Assembly (NCBI GenBank): GCA_017640665.1 | Contig: JAEPQE010000002.1 | Span: 496,001-560,000 of the forward strand | Direction: 5' to 3' | Source: Balneolaceae bacterium | GTDB taxonomy: Bacteria > Bacteroidota > Rhodothermia > Balneolales > Balneolaceae | DNA: 64,000 nucleotides | Shown here: piece after piece, positions 27,204 to 36,423 of the stretch | How positions within the stretch are numbered: the first letter of the stretch is position 1 | Layout: the number at the start of each line of letters is the position of its first letter | Translations under genes and position numbers: made by a program | The notes under the pieces: generated by a model | Databases searched by the model: none | What the model saw: the letters and a program-made list of their open reading frames with translations, nothing else | Told to the model about the DNA's origin: nothing

Positions 27204-30200
27204 CTATGTTTGAACTGTAAAGGCATCGGGATACACATTATATCCAAAATTTGAGTTAATAATCATTTGCACAATGTTCAAGTTCCCATATTTGCTGGTG
27301 GAATATGATGTGAATTGATAATCAAACAGCACCCATCCAAATTTCGAAGGCCTTTGGGCTGCGGCATCTTTACCAAAGTAGCCCAGTAGATCACCCATTA
27401 TATAGACCCCATTTATTCCACCATGTACAGCTGATGCAAAGTTAAACACCACTCTATTCGCTACTTTTTGGTTAAAGGCATTTGTAACTAATCCGAGTTT
27501 GTACTGATTAGTATTAGCTGATGTTAACTCATTGTATTTATCTTGAATATATAAAGAGGCCCCGCTCGCACCTATGCTTGAAAGAGTACCCACTGTATTA
27601 TCCGGGACACTTATTGGAATACCAAGATCATTGTCAGTATTAATGCGATTTATTAAGACAATTTTCCCTTTTACAGTAGATAGTGTTGGTAACCCAGATG
27701 TAGCAGCTTGTGTATATACCGGATAGTTAGCTAACACAGACTTCAGTGCATTAAGCACGGCCGTTGAATCGGAACCATATCCGTTCCAGTCATCAAACTT
27801 CAGAGACATTACAATGGCTTCCGACGAATTCGCAGTTAAGAAATCTTTGCACTCATCCATTAAACTTGTAAATGATTGGTATTCATTAATATTCAAATAC
27901 AGGCCATGATCACTATGACAGGTGTTAAAGTAGTAACTACCACCTATTGTCTTCTTAACTTTTAAACGGATGTCCAACAATCGAATGCCACCATTTAGCT
28001 GGTCAGTGGTTGAATAAAAGTGACAAGCATACGGCGTTCTGAAATTACCATTTATTGCCGCTGTATCATGTGTGCCCGGCAAATTAATATTATCTATGGT
28101 TGTTGTCGGGGACAGGGTTTTCATCCAGTCTTTATTTTGAGGAGGAGTTGCTAAGAAGAAGCCACATCCGACAGGTACATTATGGAAAGCAATGGCTAGG
28201 TGAACAGCCGTTTCTACTAAAGATGCTACCGTCATAGCAGCGCCTGCAGCAGGGAAAAGCCACGCAAATATTTTTACGAGTACCCTTGCCAATGCCCACC
28301 AACCAAGCGAAGCCAAAAATATTTTTATTAATGGCCACAAAAGACCTTCATTGTAGAAAATTGAGATTAATCGAAAAATGCTAGCAGCTTTAATGCCCGC
28401 ATTCAAAATTGCAGCAGCCTGTATCATAAAGTTTCTATTGCGAAGCACAAAATTCTGTATGTACGTGATACCTGCAGCTCGATTGACCAAAGCTTCTATT
28501 CCAAATATGGCAAGAATACCGGAAACCACAATCAGGATAACATTGACCTTCCATAGAACACAACTGGTAGTTGTTTCGATATCCAGTTCGCATAAACACC
28601 GAGAACTCTCCTGGCCATGAAGCATTAAATAATGCCTATCCTCATGCTCATGAACCATCATGAAGCTTTTCATAACGAATTCGCCAGACTGGGTTTTACT
28701 TTTGGCAGCCTGCCAACTCTCCGTCATTCTTTTTTTGTAATCCTCCCATTGATCTTCGGGAATAGCAAATGATAATAAGGCCGGGTTTAGGTCAGCTTGT
28801 AATGCTTCTTCAAAATAATTCGGGTTCTTGCTTAAAAATGCTTCCGTCGATTGTTGAGCCTGACTCCTGAATTTGCTAATTGTTGCATCCATTAAAACAG
28901 GTATCGCCACCATCTGCTCTGGCTTTGATTCAACAAAATCTGCGAAGCCCGTGGCATCATTCGTTTCAGCTTCCACAGATGCCGTACCGGTCAATCCAAC
29001 AGGTGCTCCCGATATGGTATTATGCAAGGGTTCCACAAGAAAATTATAATGAGCAACCTGCCCATCGCTTCCCTCTGTGATTTGCCCCATGTTCGTTTGA
29101 ATCTGGGTTTGATCAAGTTCAATGTCCCATACATCAATTACCGAAATAACTCCTTGAAAAGCATTGATTCCGGTCGGAACCCCACCAAGTTTACTCGAAC
29201 CGATTAAAGGAGTACCTGTATATTTTCGAAGTGTATTTTCAACATTCGCCAGGCTGGCATCCAGGTTGCCGTTTATATAAAGTTTTAGCGTTCCCGCACC
29301 ATCAAAAGTACATCCAATGTTGTACCACTTATCTGTGCTTACCGTGCTTGTGGACTTAAGAACATTAGTGGGATTATTCGAATCACCATGTGCAGCATAA
29401 ACAGAATAATCTTTAGTTGAGGAATTGTAAGTCATGTATAATGACATCCCTGAATTCAGCGAAATATCACCATTACAGAAAATTGTATTATTTAACCCCG
29501 TTCCGTCCAACTTTACCCACGCCTGTACAGAGTATGGCTCAAACGGGCCTTCGCCTCCAGGGTTAACCGTTACATCATTTATAGGTTGAGCATACGAAGC
29601 TCCATTAATTTGTAGAACCGGTGTTTTCAATTCCATTGAAGCACCATTCTCCAAAGTTACCGGATAATTACTTGGACCGATATCCTTTGGGGTTTTCTGT
29701 GTGAAATCAAAGTTGGCAACAATACCCGATGGCGGTGTTTCAGAGAACATCGCCTCCGAAACTTGATCAGAGTTTAGCTCAACATTATAAATCGTCAAAT
29801 TCCTCATCCGGGCTTGTAAGCTTTTACCTATCAGAAAAGCATCACTGGATGTTTTCGGTGTACCATTGATAATTTGTTGACTGTTTAATTCCCCATCAAT
29901 ATAAATAGAAACCGATGTTTGATTATAAGTTATTGCAACATAATGCCATTCTGAAGTACTAACCTGGCTTATTTTACTATCACTCGTGATATAAGGATAG
30001 TTGGCCATCATGAAGAAAATCTCTGTCTCATTTACCCCAAACAGAAAATCATTCCCATTTGTCAGAATCATATTTTCAGCACTTAGACCAGTAAATTTTA
30101 CCCAGGAAGTAATGGTAAAACTGGCACTACCATTAAGTGCAACCCCTAAGTTGCTCGCCGTTTTTACATCGGCGTGTTCTTTTAGGCTTAACTCATAAAA

Positions 30201-30233
30201 ACTTGTTGATGGAATTAGATTATTTTCTGACAT
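27204..30233 (-). CDS. LamG-LamG-transmembrane-PI-PLC-like phosphodiesterase
   Basis: 1009 residues without a signal peptide. Two concanavalin-like LamG domains (about 35-165 and 215-385) show the ASFTITSWVKF, WHYVAITYN and IYIDGELN pattern. A linker and a charged helical region follow (about 430-550). Three strongly hydrophobic blocks lie at about 559-582, 602-626 and 631-685. The C-terminal domain (about 700-1009) is of PI-PLC X type: His722 in LPGTHD and His773 in CHSDHG, 51 residues apart, as in bacterial PI-PLC, plus LLDIRLK and VMSLKFDDW. It should cleave phosphodiesters of a lipid or glycan head group. LamG domains suggest binding to a sugar or surface. The ATG is 17 bp after the stop of the upstream gene. 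Confidence 0.75.
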   Translation of the reverse strand: MSENNLIPSTSFYELSLKEHADVKTASNLGVALNGSASFTITSWVKFTGLSAENMILTNGNDFLFGVNETEIFFMMANYPYITSDSKISQVSTSEWHYVAITYNQTSVSIYIDGELNSQQIINGTPKTSSDAFLIGKSLQARMRNLTIYNVELNSDQVSEAMFSETPPSGIVANFDFTQKTPKDIGPSNYPVTLENGASMELKTPVLQINGASYAQPINDVTVNPGGEGPFEPYSVQAWVKLDGTGLNNTIFCNGDISLNSGMSLYMTYNSSTKDYSVYAAHGDSNNPTNVLKSTSTVSTDKWYNIGCTFDGAGTLKLYINGNLDASLANVENTLRKYTGTPLIGSSKLGGVPTGINAFQGVISVIDVWDIELDQTQIQTNMGQITEGSDGQVAHYNFLVEPLHNTISGAPVGLTGTASVEAETNDATGFADFVESKPEQMVAIPVLMDATISKFRSQAQQSTEAFLSKNPNYFEEALQADLNPALLSFAIPEDQWEDYKKRMTESWQAAKSKTQSGEFVMKSFMMVHEHEDRHYLMLHGQESSRCLCELDIETTTSCVLWKVNVILIVVSGILAIFGIEALVNRAAGITYIQNFVLRNRNFMIQAAAILNAGIKAASIFRLISIFYNEGLLWPLIKIFLASLGWWALARVLVKIFAWLFPAAGAAMTVASLVETAVHLAIAFHNVPVGCGFFLATPPQNKDWMKTLSPTTTIDNINLPGTHDTAAINGNFRTPYACHFYSTTDQLNGGIRLLDIRLKVKKTIGGSYYFNTCHSDHGLYLNINEYQSFTSLMDECKDFLTANSSEAIVMSLKFDDWNGYGSDSTAVLNALKSVLANYPVYTQAATSGLPTLSTVKGKIVLINRINTDNDLGIPISVPDNTVGTLSSIGASGASLYIQDKYNELTSANTNQYKLGLVTNAFNQKVANRVVFNFASAVHGGINGVYIMGDLLGYFGKDAAAQRPSKFGWVLFDYQFTSYSTSKYGNLNIVQMIINSNFGYNVYPDAFTVQT

Positions 30234-30249
30234 GACATGTACCCTTTAT

Positions 30250-31254
30250 TTAACTTTTTCTTTCTACCCCTACGCTTCCTATTCTGTACAACTGATGCGT
30301 ATCTTTAATTTGATTATCTAACCGTAAGGCTTCCGGGTTATACGCATGTACCATTAGTTCTTCATCCATATTGGCCATAAGCTCGGTCACATAAGATATA
30401 GTCTCAACCTTTACTCCTATTGGCCATGTGCCACCGGGTGGCAATGTAACGGATGTTTGCATAGCCCCCGTAAATCCGGCAGGCACAAATGCAGAGTCCG
30501 TAAATGGAACTGGTGTCGCATTATTTACGGTAAAAGACTTATTCACGTTAATTGCATCGCATTTTAAATTCAGTACCGTATTATCAGGCAATTGACCTCC
30601 GGTAATCTTGATCTCAAAAAAGAATGTTTTTTGGGAAGAAAATGTGTTGTCAAACGTATCTAACCGGGCGTAACTAGGAATATTACTATACAGAATTTGC
30701 AGATTTCTATAACTGACGTTGGGATTATGTGTACACCAACGAACAAAATCATTTACAGTGGTGAAATCAGAGGTCGGAAGTTGAAATTGCATGTTATCTG
30801 GGAAACAAACGCCTACTATACAATAATGTTGATGGTCTGATGGTGTATCCCAATAAAATGGTGTCTCAGGAATTGATATTTCTCCTGGCCCCACACTTGG
30901 ACAGGATGCGTTATAATTTACCGCCCCTCCTGATGATAAAACAGGGATTTTGTTATTTAACCATTGTGTGACATTTATAAAGATACTTGAAGGCATGTAA
31001 AATAAATTTGTGTAGCCACCTACATTTGAATCTGTATTTAAATTTTTTACCCTCGTGTATAGATAGTTAAATTGACCAGCGTTTAAGGACTGACCAACTT
31101 CTGATCCATAGTTATTTTTAAAAAAGGTCTGAGGATCTGCTACTTGGGTATGAGGTATTATATCTGGTGAGAAACAATAATTATAGTTAGGAGGTGGGAC
31201 GGTACCATCATCAGATAAAACATCTCTCAATAATAGGCTATTCCATGTAGACAT
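30250..31254 (-). CDS. Unknown beta-rich protein, partner of the PI-PLC-like gene
   Basis: 334 residues, no signal peptide and no membrane segment; not recognised. The N-terminus (STWNSLLLRDVLSDDGTVPPPN) leads to FSPDIIPHTQVADP and then FNYLYTRVKNLNTDSNVGGY, a pattern reminiscent of immunoglobulin-like repeats with a YxRVKN strand. A central PFYWDTPSDHQHYCIVGVCF segment contains two His and two Cys that could bind a metal or form a disulfide. The C-terminus is again strand-rich (VLNLKCDAINVNKSFTV). It is the first gene of a two-gene unit, with only 16 bp before the PI-PLC-like gene, so the proteins probably act together. Confidence 0.6.
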   Translation of the reverse strand: MSTWNSLLLRDVLSDDGTVPPPNYNYCFSPDIIPHTQVADPQTFFKNNYGSEVGQSLNAGQFNYLYTRVKNLNTDSNVGGYTNLFYMPSSIFINVTQWLNNKIPVLSSGGAVNYNASCPSVGPGEISIPETPFYWDTPSDHQHYCIVGVCFPDNMQFQLPTSDFTTVNDFVRWCTHNPNVSYRNLQILYSNIPSYARLDTFDNTFSSQKTFFFEIKITGGQLPDNTVLNLKCDAINVNKSFTVNNATPVPFTDSAFVPAGFTGAMQTSVTLPPGGTWPIGVKVETISYVTELMANMDEELMVHAYNPEALRLDNQIKDTHQLYRIGSVGVERKS

Positions 31255-31618
31255 AATGCTTAATATTTAGTTATTAATTACACTTCACAATTGTGTAAGT
31301 ACCCAATTGTGATTCTACATTATGTTTTTTCCATTTAACTATAAATACCTACAAATATGTATTCATATATACCACTTTTAGGTTACTCAGTAACAAATTT
31401 TTCTAACCAAGTGATAGTAAGACTCCCTCTCAGACTACTGTTATATATGGGAGCGATTACATTCGAAGAGTATTTTTTATACGGACAAAAGGATCGTGAA
31501 AAGAGTCAATCCATTTAGCTAAATCTGAATGTTACTTTAAAAATTTCAAACTGAGCCTGAGCTCCATCAGTTAACGAAGTAATTTATAAATCGCTGTAAT
31601 ATAGGCTTCTTTAAGGGT
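31255..31618. other. Gene-free spacer upstream of the LamG/PI-PLC unit
   Basis: 364 bp, AT-rich, without a supported gene. Next to the unit's first start codon lie two CAATTGTG sites (31288-31295 and 31304-31311, 16 bp apart), possibly an operator. The rest shows no clear repeat or terminator. Confidence 0.4.
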
Positions 31619-32086
31619 TTATTTCAATGAATCCCACTCTTCTTCGGTGGCTTGTGAAATCTGATATTCCATCATCATTTTCCATTCACCTGATTTCTTT
31701 ACAAGTAACCCTTCAAATTTTGCTATAAAAACCTGTAACTCTTCACCTTCGTTCTGAGACCAATATCGGAAGATTCCCGAATCATGAGCGGTAGTCTCTC
31801 CGTGTAGCCGTTGATCAAACCGGAATTCAACTCCTGCCTTCATAGTGCCTGCTTTGGTATCATCAAAACCCTGCTTCCAGCCTGCAAGTGCCTGTGAAAT
31901 AGGGTAACTCGTTTCTGACATTCCATTTACGAGGATTGCATCGGGATGATAAGTAGCGGAATAACCTTCGAAATCTCCTTCAGCAACTGTTCGGGAAACT
32001 TCATCCCAAAAAGCGTCTATTTCATTGGTTTGACTTTGCACCTGTATAGAGAAAAGAAGAATTGTAAATAAGAGAACACTTTTCAT
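31619..32086 (-). CDS. Secreted NTF2-like (SnoaL/DUF4440-type) protein
   Basis: The frame is open to an ATG at 32134, but the ATG at 32086 gives a signal peptide (MKSVLLFTILLFSIQVQSQ) and is preferred; 155 residues. The mature part matches the cone-shaped NTF2-like fold: a helix EIDAFWDEVSRTVAEGDFEGYSATYHPDAILVN, in the usual position for pocket-forming residues, then strands ending EGLLVKKSGEWKMMMEYQISQ. Family members bind small ligands or act as isomerases; no catalytic set is identifiable. It is exported to the periplasm and transcribed divergently from rsgA. Confidence 0.75.
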   Translation of the reverse strand: MKSVLLFTILLFSIQVQSQTNEIDAFWDEVSRTVAEGDFEGYSATYHPDAILVNGMSETSYPISQALAGWKQGFDDTKAGTMKAGVEFRFDQRLHGETTAHDSGIFRYWSQNEGEELQVFIAKFEGLLVKKSGEWKMMMEYQISQATEEEWDSLK

Positions 32087-32197
32087 TGTATTGTTTCGAT
32101 ATTGATTATTAGATGTCGAAAAATACTCTTTCAATTATTAAAAACTAATTAGTGAATTAATTGCTTGTCTATCCCCTGCTCTTCCGTATTTTCGGGC

Positions 32198-33103
32198 ATG
32201 CAAAAAGGAAGAGTCGTACAATCTACCGGAAGCTGGTACAAAGTTGATCTTGGAGAGGAAATTATCCAAAGCCGACTTCCCGGTCGCTTTCGCCTTGAAG
32301 GCAAAGAAGTTACCAATCCTATAGCTGTGGGGGATTGGGTGGATATTACTATAAATGATGATGGTTCCGGAACTATCGAAGAAATTCATGATCGTGAAAA
32401 TTACATCACCCGCCAGGCAACCCATGGTCGAAGAGGCGAGCATATTCTTGTTTCCAATCTCGATATTGCTTTTGTAGTACAATCCATCCAACAACCAAAA
32501 TTGAAAGAAGGGTTTATTGATCGGTTTCTGGTGACTTGTGAAGCCTATGAGGTACCTGCGGGAATTGTCATCAACAAACTGGATTTATCGAAGAAGGGAG
32601 ATGATGGATTAATTGAAGACCTTCAGGATTTATATGAAGAATTGGGCTACAAAGTTTTTACTACCATTGCTCATGATGAAAACTGTCTTATTTCTTTAAA
32701 AGAAGAACTAGCCGGGAAAACCTCTGTATTTATCGGGCCTTCGGGTGTAGGAAAAACCAGTTTACTTAATTCAATAGATGCTAATTATTCAGAAAAGACC
32801 GCAGAAGTTTCCTCTTATTCTAATAAAGGGAAACATACTACTACCTTTGCCAAATTAATTAAGCTTTCTAATGGAGGATATTTGGCTGACACACCCGGAA
32901 TCCGTGAATTTGGTCTTTTTAATATTGATCCGTGGGAGTTATCCCTTTATTTTCCGGAGATGCTGGAACCCCGGCAACACTGCAAATTTAATACCTGCAC
33001 CCACCTTCACGAACCACAGTGCGGGGTGATGGAAGCCTTTGAACAAGGTAAGATTGACGCAAGTCGATATGATTCTTATATAAAAATGTTGGAATCGTTG
33101 TAA
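32198..33103 (+). CDS. rsgA: Ribosome small-subunit-dependent GTPase RsgA
   Basis: 302 residues from the ATG at 32198; an upstream TTG at 32165 is open but gives an atypical N-terminus. An OB-fold (about 1-75) comes first. Then a circularly permuted GTPase follows, with the G4 motif NKLD before the G1 motif GPSGVGKTS (180-188), G3 DTPG after it. The C-terminal zinc site is C262, C267, H269, C275. It binds 30S subunits late in maturation and releases assembly factors on GTP hydrolysis. Length and motif order are normal for RsgA/YjeQ. Confidence 0.96.
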   Translation: MQKGRVVQSTGSWYKVDLGEEIIQSRLPGRFRLEGKEVTNPIAVGDWVDITINDDGSGTIEEIHDRENYITRQATHGRRGEHILVSNLDIAFVVQSIQQPKLKEGFIDRFLVTCEAYEVPAGIVINKLDLSKKGDDGLIEDLQDLYEELGYKVFTTIAHDENCLISLKEELAGKTSVFIGPSGVGKTSLLNSIDANYSEKTAEVSSYSNKGKHTTTFAKLIKLSNGGYLADTPGIREFGLFNIDPWELSLYFPEMLEPRQHCKFNTCTHLHEPQCGVMEAFEQGKIDASRYDSYIKMLESL

Positions 33104-33198
33104 CCCAATCTGTTAAATACCTCAAATTGGGTATTAGATTTCGGAATTTTATTGCTAATATTGGGGAAATATCAAAAACCGATAACCTGGAGGTTAAT

Positions 33199-34206
33199 AT
33201 GTACTACCCCTTATCAAGAAAAATTTTATGTGGAGCCGTTTTCTTGACAGCTCTGTTTATTTCAAACCCTGCGCAAGCTCAGCTAGAAGAGATCGAAGCG
33301 TTTCTCGAATCCGGAGCAGATAATGCTACCGCTTTAACAAAAGCTTATTTGAGCCCATTACCTACAGGACTTAGCACCACGCTGAATTCCGGGTGGACTA
33401 CTAAAGCAGCAACTACAAAAACCTTGGGATTTAGTATTCAGGTAAGAGCAGCAATTGCGGCAGTTCCTACCAGTGGTCAATCATTTGACGCCTCTCAAAT
33501 CGGATTGGAAAATGTATTGGTAACCGGAACGTCAACTAGTACTATTTCTGGTAGCAACCAACAGGGACAAACAATCTCCTCAACCGACCCTAATAATTCT
33601 TTCTCATTTACTCTACCCGGTGGTACCGGATTTGAATACGTACCAACAGCTATGATTCAGGCCAATCTTGGCTTGATTAAAGGCACCGATGTAACACTTC
33701 GCTATATCCCTGAAACCTCTTTAGGTGATTATGGAAATGTATCAGTTATTGGTGCTGCTGTTAAACACGGATTGAACCAGTGGATCCCGGGAGGAAAGCT
33801 TTTGCCAGTAGATATCTCTGTTATGGCGGCCTTCTCCCAAATTGATATGAACGCTGATTTAGAATTTAATCCCGGAGCTACGGATCAAGTTGTAGAAACT
33901 GCGACTGATACTTTCGTTTTGAATGCTCTTGTTGGAAAAACACTTCCTTTCATTTCAGCTTATGCAGGAGTCGGTTATCAGACCGGAAGTTTTGAATTAA
34001 ATATGCTTGGAGATTATGTGATCGGAACTGGTCCTGCCACCACTACAATTAGTGATCCTGTTTCTTATACTCAGGATAGTGACGCTGGTATTCATGCATT
34101 AGCAGGTATCCAATTTAAAATCGCCATTCTGCGAATTTATGCTGAGGCTACTTTAGCTGAATACGCAACAGTGAATGCTGGTATTGGTATCGGTTTTAGA
34201 AATTAA
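33199..34206 (+). CDS. DUF6588-like secreted protein, probable outer-membrane barrel
   Basis: The ATG at 33199 has a clear Shine-Dalgarno sequence (GGAGG at 33189-33193) and a signal peptide (MYYPLSRKILCGAVFLTALFISNPAQAQ), so it is preferred over the ATG at 33127; 335 residues. The mature protein begins LEEIEAFLESGADNATALTKAYLSPLPTGLSTTLN and continues as amphipathic strands with Gly- and Thr-rich turns, ending AGIGIGFRN. Similar proteins in Bacteroidota are labelled DUF6588. An outer-membrane barrel is likely; function unknown. A strong terminator follows. Confidence 0.7.
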   Translation: MYYPLSRKILCGAVFLTALFISNPAQAQLEEIEAFLESGADNATALTKAYLSPLPTGLSTTLNSGWTTKAATTKTLGFSIQVRAAIAAVPTSGQSFDASQIGLENVLVTGTSTSTISGSNQQGQTISSTDPNNSFSFTLPGGTGFEYVPTAMIQANLGLIKGTDVTLRYIPETSLGDYGNVSVIGAAVKHGLNQWIPGGKLLPVDISVMAAFSQIDMNADLEFNPGATDQVVETATDTFVLNALVGKTLPFISAYAGVGYQTGSFELNMLGDYVIGTGPATTTISDPVSYTQDSDAGIHALAGIQFKIAILRIYAEATLAEYATVNAGIGIGFRN

Positions 34207-34230
34207 TTCAGCTTCTAGAAAATTTTGTTC

Positions 34231-34261
34231 AAAAAAAGGCGCTCAACCGAGCGCCTTTTTT
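34231..34261. terminator. Bidirectional terminator
   Basis: Perfect GC-rich stem GGCGCTC/GAGCGCC (34238-34244 and 34249-34255), 4-nt loop AACC, seven A before and six T after. It serves the convergent DUF6588-like gene and the efflux operon; the ATPase stop codon sits at its right edge. Confidence 0.92.
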
Positions 34262-34985
34262 ATACCATTTCTTTATCTGCAAGAGTTGGGTTGCTTACAG
34301 GAGTATCAGATTCTATTAATCCATCCCGAAGCCTGACTACCCTTCTCGAATATTCTGAGATTTCGTTCTCGTGAGTAACAAGAATGATGGTGTTTCCTTG
34401 CCGATACAGTTCTTCAAAAAGAAGCATAATCTCGTCACCGGTTTTTGTATCAAGGTTACCGGTAGGCTCATCTGCGAGTAAAATGGATGGGTTATTTACT
34501 AATGCGCGGGCAATGGCAACACGCTGACGTTGTCCACCGGAAAGCTCGTTGGGTTTATGGTCCATTCGGTCACCCAAACCAACCTTTTCTAATACTTCTG
34601 CTGCTCTTTCTTTTCGTTCAGAAGATTTCATTCCCGCATAAATTAAAGGAAGCTCTACATTTGCCAGACAACTGGTTCTGGGAAGCAGATTAAAGGTCTG
34701 GAAAACGAATCCGATTTCACGATTTCTAACTTCGGCCAGTTCTGCATCATCCATCTGGCTAACCCGGTTTCCATTGAGAATATACTCTCCGGAACTCGGG
34801 GTATCGAGACAGCCAATCATATTCATCAAGGTTGATTTACCCGAGCCTGAAGGCCCCATAATAGCGATATACTCGTTTTCATCCACGTTAAATGAAACCC
34901 CTGCTAATGCTCTTACAAGAGTCTCCCCCATTTGATAGGTACGAGTCAGATCAGTGATCTGAATTACAGCTTTTTTATCGCTCAT
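34260..34985 (-). CDS. ABC transporter ATP-binding protein, MacB/LolD type
   Basis: 241 residues. Walker [10 protein letters not shown] (44-52), Q-loop VFQTFNLLP, signature [15 protein letters not shown] (from 148), Walker [13 protein letters not shown] (from 168) and the switch histidine in LVTHE. The [11 protein letters not shown] form and short length place it in the MacB/LolD/FtsE group. It powers the permeases encoded at the other end of this array (38981-41430), together with the adaptor and TolC-like genes. It is the last gene of the array, 16 bp after the adaptor gene. Confidence 0.95.
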   Translation of the reverse strand: MSDKKAVIQITDLTRTYQMGETLVRALAGVSFNVDENEYIAIMGPSGSGKSTLMNMIGCLDTPSSGEYILNGNRVSQMDDAELAEVRNREIGFVFQTFNLLPRTSCLANVELPLIYAGMKSSERKERAAEVLEKVGLGDRMDHKPNELSGGQRQRVAIARALVNNPSILLADEPTGNLDTKTGDEIMLLFEELYRQGNTIILVTHENEISEYSRRVVRLRDGLIESDTPVSNPTLADKEMV

Positions 34986-35001
34986 TATTATGCCCTGTAT
35001 G

Positions 35002-36399
35002 TTATTCGCTGGTATTTTCGTCGTTATTTGAAACGGTTACTTTGTCGCCATTATTCAAATTTCTGGAAAGAGTCCGATAACTACCAATCACTATTTCGTC
35101 ACCTGCTTCTAATCCACTAGTAATCTGTATGTGTGTATTATCACTAATTCCGGTTTCTACTGGTATTCTAACAGCTTCACCATCCACAACTTTGAATACA
35201 ACTTTTCTAAAATCTTCACGCTTAATTACTAGGTCATCATCAGTGTCTTGTGCAGAAGCCATTTCAACCTGAGCCTCATCATCACTTTCATTAGACGATT
35301 CATCAGCTTCTTTCGGTTTATCCTGTGCAAAATCTCTTACAGTTACTGCCTGAATAGGAACAGAAACTACATTAACCGCAGTATGTGTCTCTATATCTAC
35401 GGTAGCAGACATCCCTGGCTTAAAGTTGGGAATAAATGCATCTCCCGGGTTTTCGGGTGCTTCCTGCTGAACAAGTTCTCCTCCGGATAATCCGGGGTTA
35501 TGTGGAGTAACAATTCTCACCTTAACCTGATAATTTGTTACCTGTTCATTTGATCCAGCTCCTGTTATCTGGGCAGAGTTCGCAATCTCTGTAACAATCC
35601 CATTAAACCGACGCTCAGGATAAGCATCTACTTCAATTCGTGTGGTATCGGTTAATGATACATTTACAATATCGTTTTCATTTACCTCAACAAGAACTTC
35701 CATTCGATCCAGAAGTGAAACACGCATCATTTCGGTTCCTGCCATTTGGGAGTTACCCAACACTCTTTCCCCTTCTTCTATTGCAAGACCGGTAACGGTT
35801 CCATCCTGAGGAGCACGAATAACCGTTTGTTCCAATTCTTCCTGAGCCTGTCGCAATTGTGCTTCGGCACTTTGAATCTGGTATTCAGCGGCCTTCAGGC
35901 TTGCTTTTTGAGAGTCCCAGTTCGACTTTGTTTGAATGTAATCCATCTCAGAGATTACTTTTTTCTCAAAAAGTTCCTTATCTCTGGTATGGGCAGCTTC
36001 GGCCTGAATCAAGGTGGCTCTTGTTTGCTCTAATCTCGCTTTTTGAGTAAGTAATGCCGCATTAAGATTATCAATCTGAGCCTGATAGATATCCGGTTTG
36101 ATGCGGACAAGCAAATCACCTTTGCGAACGAAATCACCTTCTTTAACTGCAAGATTGATGATTTCTCCGGAAACATCCGGTCGTATGATTACCTCAACCT
36201 CAGGCTGAATTTTACCCGAAGCAGATACTACCTGGGTAATTGTTTTTAGTTTTGCCTGTGCAGTCTCAACACTAGTACCTGCAGGTTCTCCTCCAATTAC
36301 TCCGGTTGTTTTTAACCCGATTCCTACGGCTAAAAGAAATACAATGATCCCTCCTATCCAGAAAAGTGTCTTCTTTGAGGAAGATTTTTGCTTTGCCAT
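35002..36399 (-). CDS. Efflux periplasmic adaptor, MacA/HlyD-like
   Basis: 465 residues. An N-terminal membrane anchor (about 12-32) is followed by a lipoyl/barrel-sandwich half ([27 protein letters not shown]), a long alpha-hairpin coiled coil (about 95-190) and the second lipoyl half ([19 protein letters not shown]). Beta-barrel and membrane-proximal domains follow, with an acidic insertion (about 365-395, rich in D, E and S). It should bridge the ABC permease and the TolC-like channel in the periplasm. It lies between the TolC-like and ATPase genes. Confidence 0.93.
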   Translation of the reverse strand: MAKQKSSSKKTLFWIGGIIVFLLAVGIGLKTTGVIGGEPAGTSVETAQAKLKTITQVVSASGKIQPEVEVIIRPDVSGEIINLAVKEGDFVRKGDLLVRIKPDIYQAQIDNLNAALLTQKARLEQTRATLIQAEAAHTRDKELFEKKVISEMDYIQTKSNWDSQKASLKAAEYQIQSAEAQLRQAQEELEQTVIRAPQDGTVTGLAIEEGERVLGNSQMAGTEMMRVSLLDRMEVLVEVNENDIVNVSLTDTTRIEVDAYPERRFNGIVTEIANSAQITGAGSNEQVTNYQVKVRIVTPHNPGLSGGELVQQEAPENPGDAFIPNFKPGMSATVDIETHTAVNVVSVPIQAVTVRDFAQDKPKEADESSNESDDEAQVEMASAQDTDDDLVIKREDFRKVVFKVVDGEAVRIPVETGISDNTHIQITSGLEAGDEIVIGSYRTLSRNLNNGDKVTVSNNDENTSE

Positions 36400-36423
36400 G
36401 TACTTACCCTTGAAAAATTGAAA

